A stretch of 64,000 nucleotides of DNA from JANOSH01 sp031415695 (lineage in GTDB: Bacteria; Actinomycetota; Acidimicrobiia; Acidimicrobiales; Ilumatobacteraceae), in NCBI GenBank assembly GCA_031415695.1, contig JANOSH010000015.1, positions 1 to 64,000 on the forward strand. The letters run 5' to 3'. Below are positions 61,814-64,000 of the stretch, piece after piece (the first letter of the stretch is position 1; each line of letters opens with the position of its first letter). The translations under genes and the position numbers were made by a program. The notes beneath the pieces are model-generated. The model was given only the letters and a program-made list of their open reading frames with translations, was not told the DNA's origin and searched no databases.

Positions 61814-63658
61814 ATGCCCGCCGTGTGGATACGCCGACTTCGTGACCGCCAGGAATTGGCCCTACTCGGGGCGATGTTCAAGGCATCGCGCGGATACGCC
61901 ACGGCATGGACGGCACTTCTGGTAGTGCGCGGCCTACTTACCGCTGCTATCTCGCTCGCGATTGGCTGGCTTGTCTCGTCCGTCGAGCGGGGCGTGTCAC
62001 TTGCGGCCCCGCTCACTGCCACGGGAATCGCGTTCACGCTGTTGCTTGTGCTGCACCCGATTCATCAGGTAATCGGCTCGAACCTTGGCAGTCGGCTGTC
62101 GGCCTGGCTATCCGATGAACTGATCACCACCACCACGGCGCCCCCCGGCATTGGCCACCTGGAACGGCCAGAGTTGACTAACGATCTCACGATGGCCCGA
62201 GATTTCGACCTCGGCATGATGGGTCCGCCGCTCGACATTTCGATGGACTTCATTGCTGGCGGACTCTTGGATCTGATCATTGGACTATCGGCCGCCGTAT
62301 TGCTGGCCGGGTTCTCGTGGTGGCCTCCCCTGCTGCTGGTGGCGGCGTGGTCGGCAACCCATTGGCTGCTTCGCGAGAGTGGTGTGTGGAAGGACCGCAA
62401 CAACGACAACGTTCGAAGCGCGCAACGTCACGCCGAATACTCGTACCGTCTCGCAGTCGATGCTGCGCCGTCTAAGGAGCTCCGGTTGTTCGGCCTGGCC
62501 GGCTGGGTCATTGATCGTTTCATCACCTCACGCCAACGGCTCTACGAGCTGCAATACGAGGCGACCAAGCTGCGAGAGAAGTCCCTTGTGTTGTGCCTAC
62601 TCATCACCCTCGGCGCCAACGTTGCCGTCTTCTGGTCAATCGCCAACGCCGCTGCCAACGGCACCCTGAGTACCGCACGCGTCGTCGTGTTTCTGCAAGC
62701 GGCGGCCGGGGTCGCAGCCATTGCGTTCGGCGGATTGAATTGGGCCATCGACGGAGCCGCCGCCCCAGTTGTTGCCGTCAAGCGATTGCAGTCGTCTATG
62801 CCCCCGGTGGGGGCACTCAAGATCGCGCACAACACGACCACAACTGCGATGTCGCACTTGGGGGCGACCGCTCCGACTATCCGCTTCCGCAACGTGCATT
62901 TCGGCTATCCGATGGACGGTGGCGTCGTTGGTGCGTCAGTGCTCGATGGCATCGATCTGGATATTCCAGCAGGCACATCGATGGCCATCGTCGGCGTGAA
63001 CGGAGCCGGCAAGACAACACTGGCGAAACTGCTGTGCCGGCTGTATGACCCCCAGCACGGGCGGATCGAAATCGACGGCATCGATCTGTGCGATCTCGAC
63101 GTCACGCAGTGGCGGTCGCACGTCAGCGCAGTCTTCCAAGACTTCGTTCGCTTCGATATGTCACTGCGGACCAACGTCGCCCCCGAGTCGACCTCTGACG
63201 AAACCATCCTCGCCGCACTCGCCGATGCCGGAGCCGATCATCTACACGGTCTCGACACGGTGCTGGCCAAAGGATACGAGGGCGGCACCGATCTGTCGGG
63301 TGGCCAATGGCAGCGTGTTGCACTCGCCCGCGCCTTGGCTGGCGTTCACGACGGAGCTCGGGTTGTTCTTCTCGACGAACCAACAGCACAACTTGACGTA
63401 CGGGGTGAAGCCGAGATCTTCGAACGAGTCCTCAACGCCACGAAAGACTGCACGACAATCCTTATATCGCACCGCTTCTCTACCGTGAAGCTGGCCGACA
63501 GAATCTGTGTTGTCGAACACGGAAAAATCATCGAGGTGGGCTCGCACGATGAACTCATGGCCCAGCGTGGCCGTTACAGAACCATGTTCGATCTGCAGGC
63601 CTCGCGCTTCATCGAAGTCGATCCCGACGGTGAGGAAATAGCCTTCGATGCGCTCTGA
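61814..63658 (+). CDS. ABC exporter subunit, membrane and ATPase domains fused
   Basis: A 614-residue half-transporter. Six hydrophobic segments lie at about residues 25-330 (ISLAIGWLVSSVERGVSLAA; LIIGLSAAVLLAGFSWWPPL; LVLCLLITLGANVAVFWSIA). The ATPase domain has Walker A IVGVNGAGKTTLAKLL, Q-loop VSAVFQDFVRFDMSLRTNVA, signature TDLSGGQWQRVALARALAG, Walker B VVLLDEPTAQLD and H-loop ILISHRFSTVK. Its 3' end overlaps the next ABC gene by 11 bp, so the products probably form a heterodimer. ATG 61814 follows GATACT by 6 nt. The substrate is unknown. Confidence 0.92.
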   Translation: MPAVWIRRLRDRQELALLGAMFKASRGYATAWTALLVVRGLLTAAISLAIGWLVSSVERGVSLAAPLTATGIAFTLLLVLHPIHQVIGSNLGSRLSAWLSDELITTTTAPPGIGHLERPELTNDLTMARDFDLGMMGPPLDISMDFIAGGLLDLIIGLSAAVLLAGFSWWPPLLLVAAWSATHWLLRESGVWKDRNNDNVRSAQRHAEYSYRLAVDAAPSKELRLFGLAGWVIDRFITSRQRLYELQYEATKLREKSLVLCLLITLGANVAVFWSIANAAANGTLSTARVVVFLQAAAGVAAIAFGGLNWAIDGAAAPVVAVKRLQSSMPPVGALKIAHNTTTTAMSHLGATAPTIRFRNVHFGYPMDGGVVGASVLDGIDLDIPAGTSMAIVGVNGAGKTTLAKLLCRLYDPQHGRIEIDGIDLCDLDVTQWRSHVSAVFQDFVRFDMSLRTNVAPESTSDETILAALADAGADHLHGLDTVLAKGYEGGTDLSGGQWQRVALARALAGVHDGARVVLLDEPTAQLDVRGEAEIFERVLNATKDCTTILISHRFSTVKLADRICVVEHGKIIEVGSHDELMAQRGRYRTMFDLQASRFIEVDPDGEEIAFDAL

Positions 63659-64000
63659 CGCCGACCTACCCAAAGCCTGGCCATCGCTGTGGCGCACCTT
63701 CCGACTCGGCTACCGCGCCGAACCCCGACTGCTGGCGCTGTCGCTCAGCCTCGCCCTGTTGCTCATGATTCCCGACGCCCTCCTGGCGCTCTGGCTGAAG
63801 TTGATCGTCGATGGCGTGCAAGACGCCAATCGCACCTCAATTCTGGTCGCAGCAATTGGCCTTGGAATCTCAACGACGTTCACATGGTTTCTGCGCGTCG
63901 TCAGCGGGCGAGTCCAACGACGCTTCCGCGACAAAATCGCCATCGCCCTTGAATCGCACGTTGCCCGGCTCCAAGCGTCGGTACCGACCATAGAACACCA
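63648..64000 (+). CDS. Second ABC exporter subunit (3' end outside window)
   Basis: ATG 63648 lies inside the end of the preceding gene (11-bp overlap) and opens MRSDADLPKAWPSLWRTFRL. Hydrophobic segments follow (LLALSLSLALLLMIPDALLA and TSILVAAIGLGISTTFTWFL). This is the start of an ABC membrane domain; 117 codons are in the window and the ATPase domain would lie outside. Overlap with the first ABC gene supports a heterodimeric exporter. Confidence 0.8.
   Translation, partial: MRSDADLPKAWPSLWRTFRLGYRAEPRLLALSLSLALLLMIPDALLALWLKLIVDGVQDANRTSILVAAIGLGISTTFTWFLRVVSGRVQRRFRDKIAIALESHVARLQASVPTIEH

Overview
The window is about 64 kb of a GC-rich actinobacterial chromosome. Two stretches match gene orders conserved in Mycobacterium and Streptomyces. 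The first is comM-dprA-xerC-whiG-M23-rpsB at the left end. The second is mec-cysM-(SIMPL)-murI-rph-rdgB near 36-41 kb. The enzyme content (CoA-transferase, Rieske oxygenase, EthD-like and SDR genes, catalase-peroxidase) and an unusual tmRNA tag suggest a non-mycobacterial aquatic or soil actinobacterium, perhaps Acidimicrobiia. That lineage call is inference. Many start codons lie 6-7 nt downstream of a TANNNT box with no Shine-Dalgarno sequence, which suggests common leaderless transcription.

Layout. 1-7.1 kb: rpsB with a repetitive C-terminal tail, a degenerate LytM/M23 protein, a WhiG/FliA-type sigma factor, XerC, DprA and ComM, a small lipoprotein, and ClpP. 7.3-21.2 kb: two overlapping PLP-enzyme genes, a secreted beta-propeller lipoprotein, an acyltransferase, a polysaccharide deacetylase, a SufR-like regulator, a HerA-like ATPase, and a three-gene glycerol/glycerol-3-phosphate operon. 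21.2-32.6 kb: tRNA-Leu(UAG), a molybdopterin oxidoreductase/EthD/CoA-transferase/SDR operon, a DUF3179 protein, and an MFS-MFS-CopZ-CopA copper cluster. 32.6-33.6 kb: decayed genes, including a broken papain-like protease. 33.7-43.5 kb: a Rieske oxygenase with its ferredoxin, a D-threonine-aldolase-like enzyme, the murI/rph/rdgB and mec/cysM cluster (without cysO), smpB, a truncated gyrB/parE fragment, PhyH and enoyl-CoA hydratase.

43.6-57.9 kb is a genomic island targeted to the tmRNA gene ssrA. A 19-bp piece of the ssrA 3' end (43962-43980) is repeated exactly at 56393-56411. It bounds a 12.4-kb mobilizable element carrying a tyrosine integrase, an excisionase-like HTH protein, a MobF relaxase-helicase and a VirD4/TraD-like coupling protein, with no mating-pore genes. 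Cargo includes a ParB-domain gene abutting an adenine methyltransferase gene, a membrane protein translationally coupled to a tiny proline-rich protein, an AlbA_2/Schlafen-type ATPase and an antibiotic-biosynthesis-monooxygenase-like protein. DNA beyond the right repeat resembles the left end of the element at the same offset, so a second related element probably once lay in tandem. Its remains carry a MazEF-like pair and a broken AbiEii gene.

57.9-64 kb returns to chromosomal genes: a coiled-coil hypothetical, a DUF2007-like protein, katG, and two ABC exporter subunits, the second cut by the window edge.
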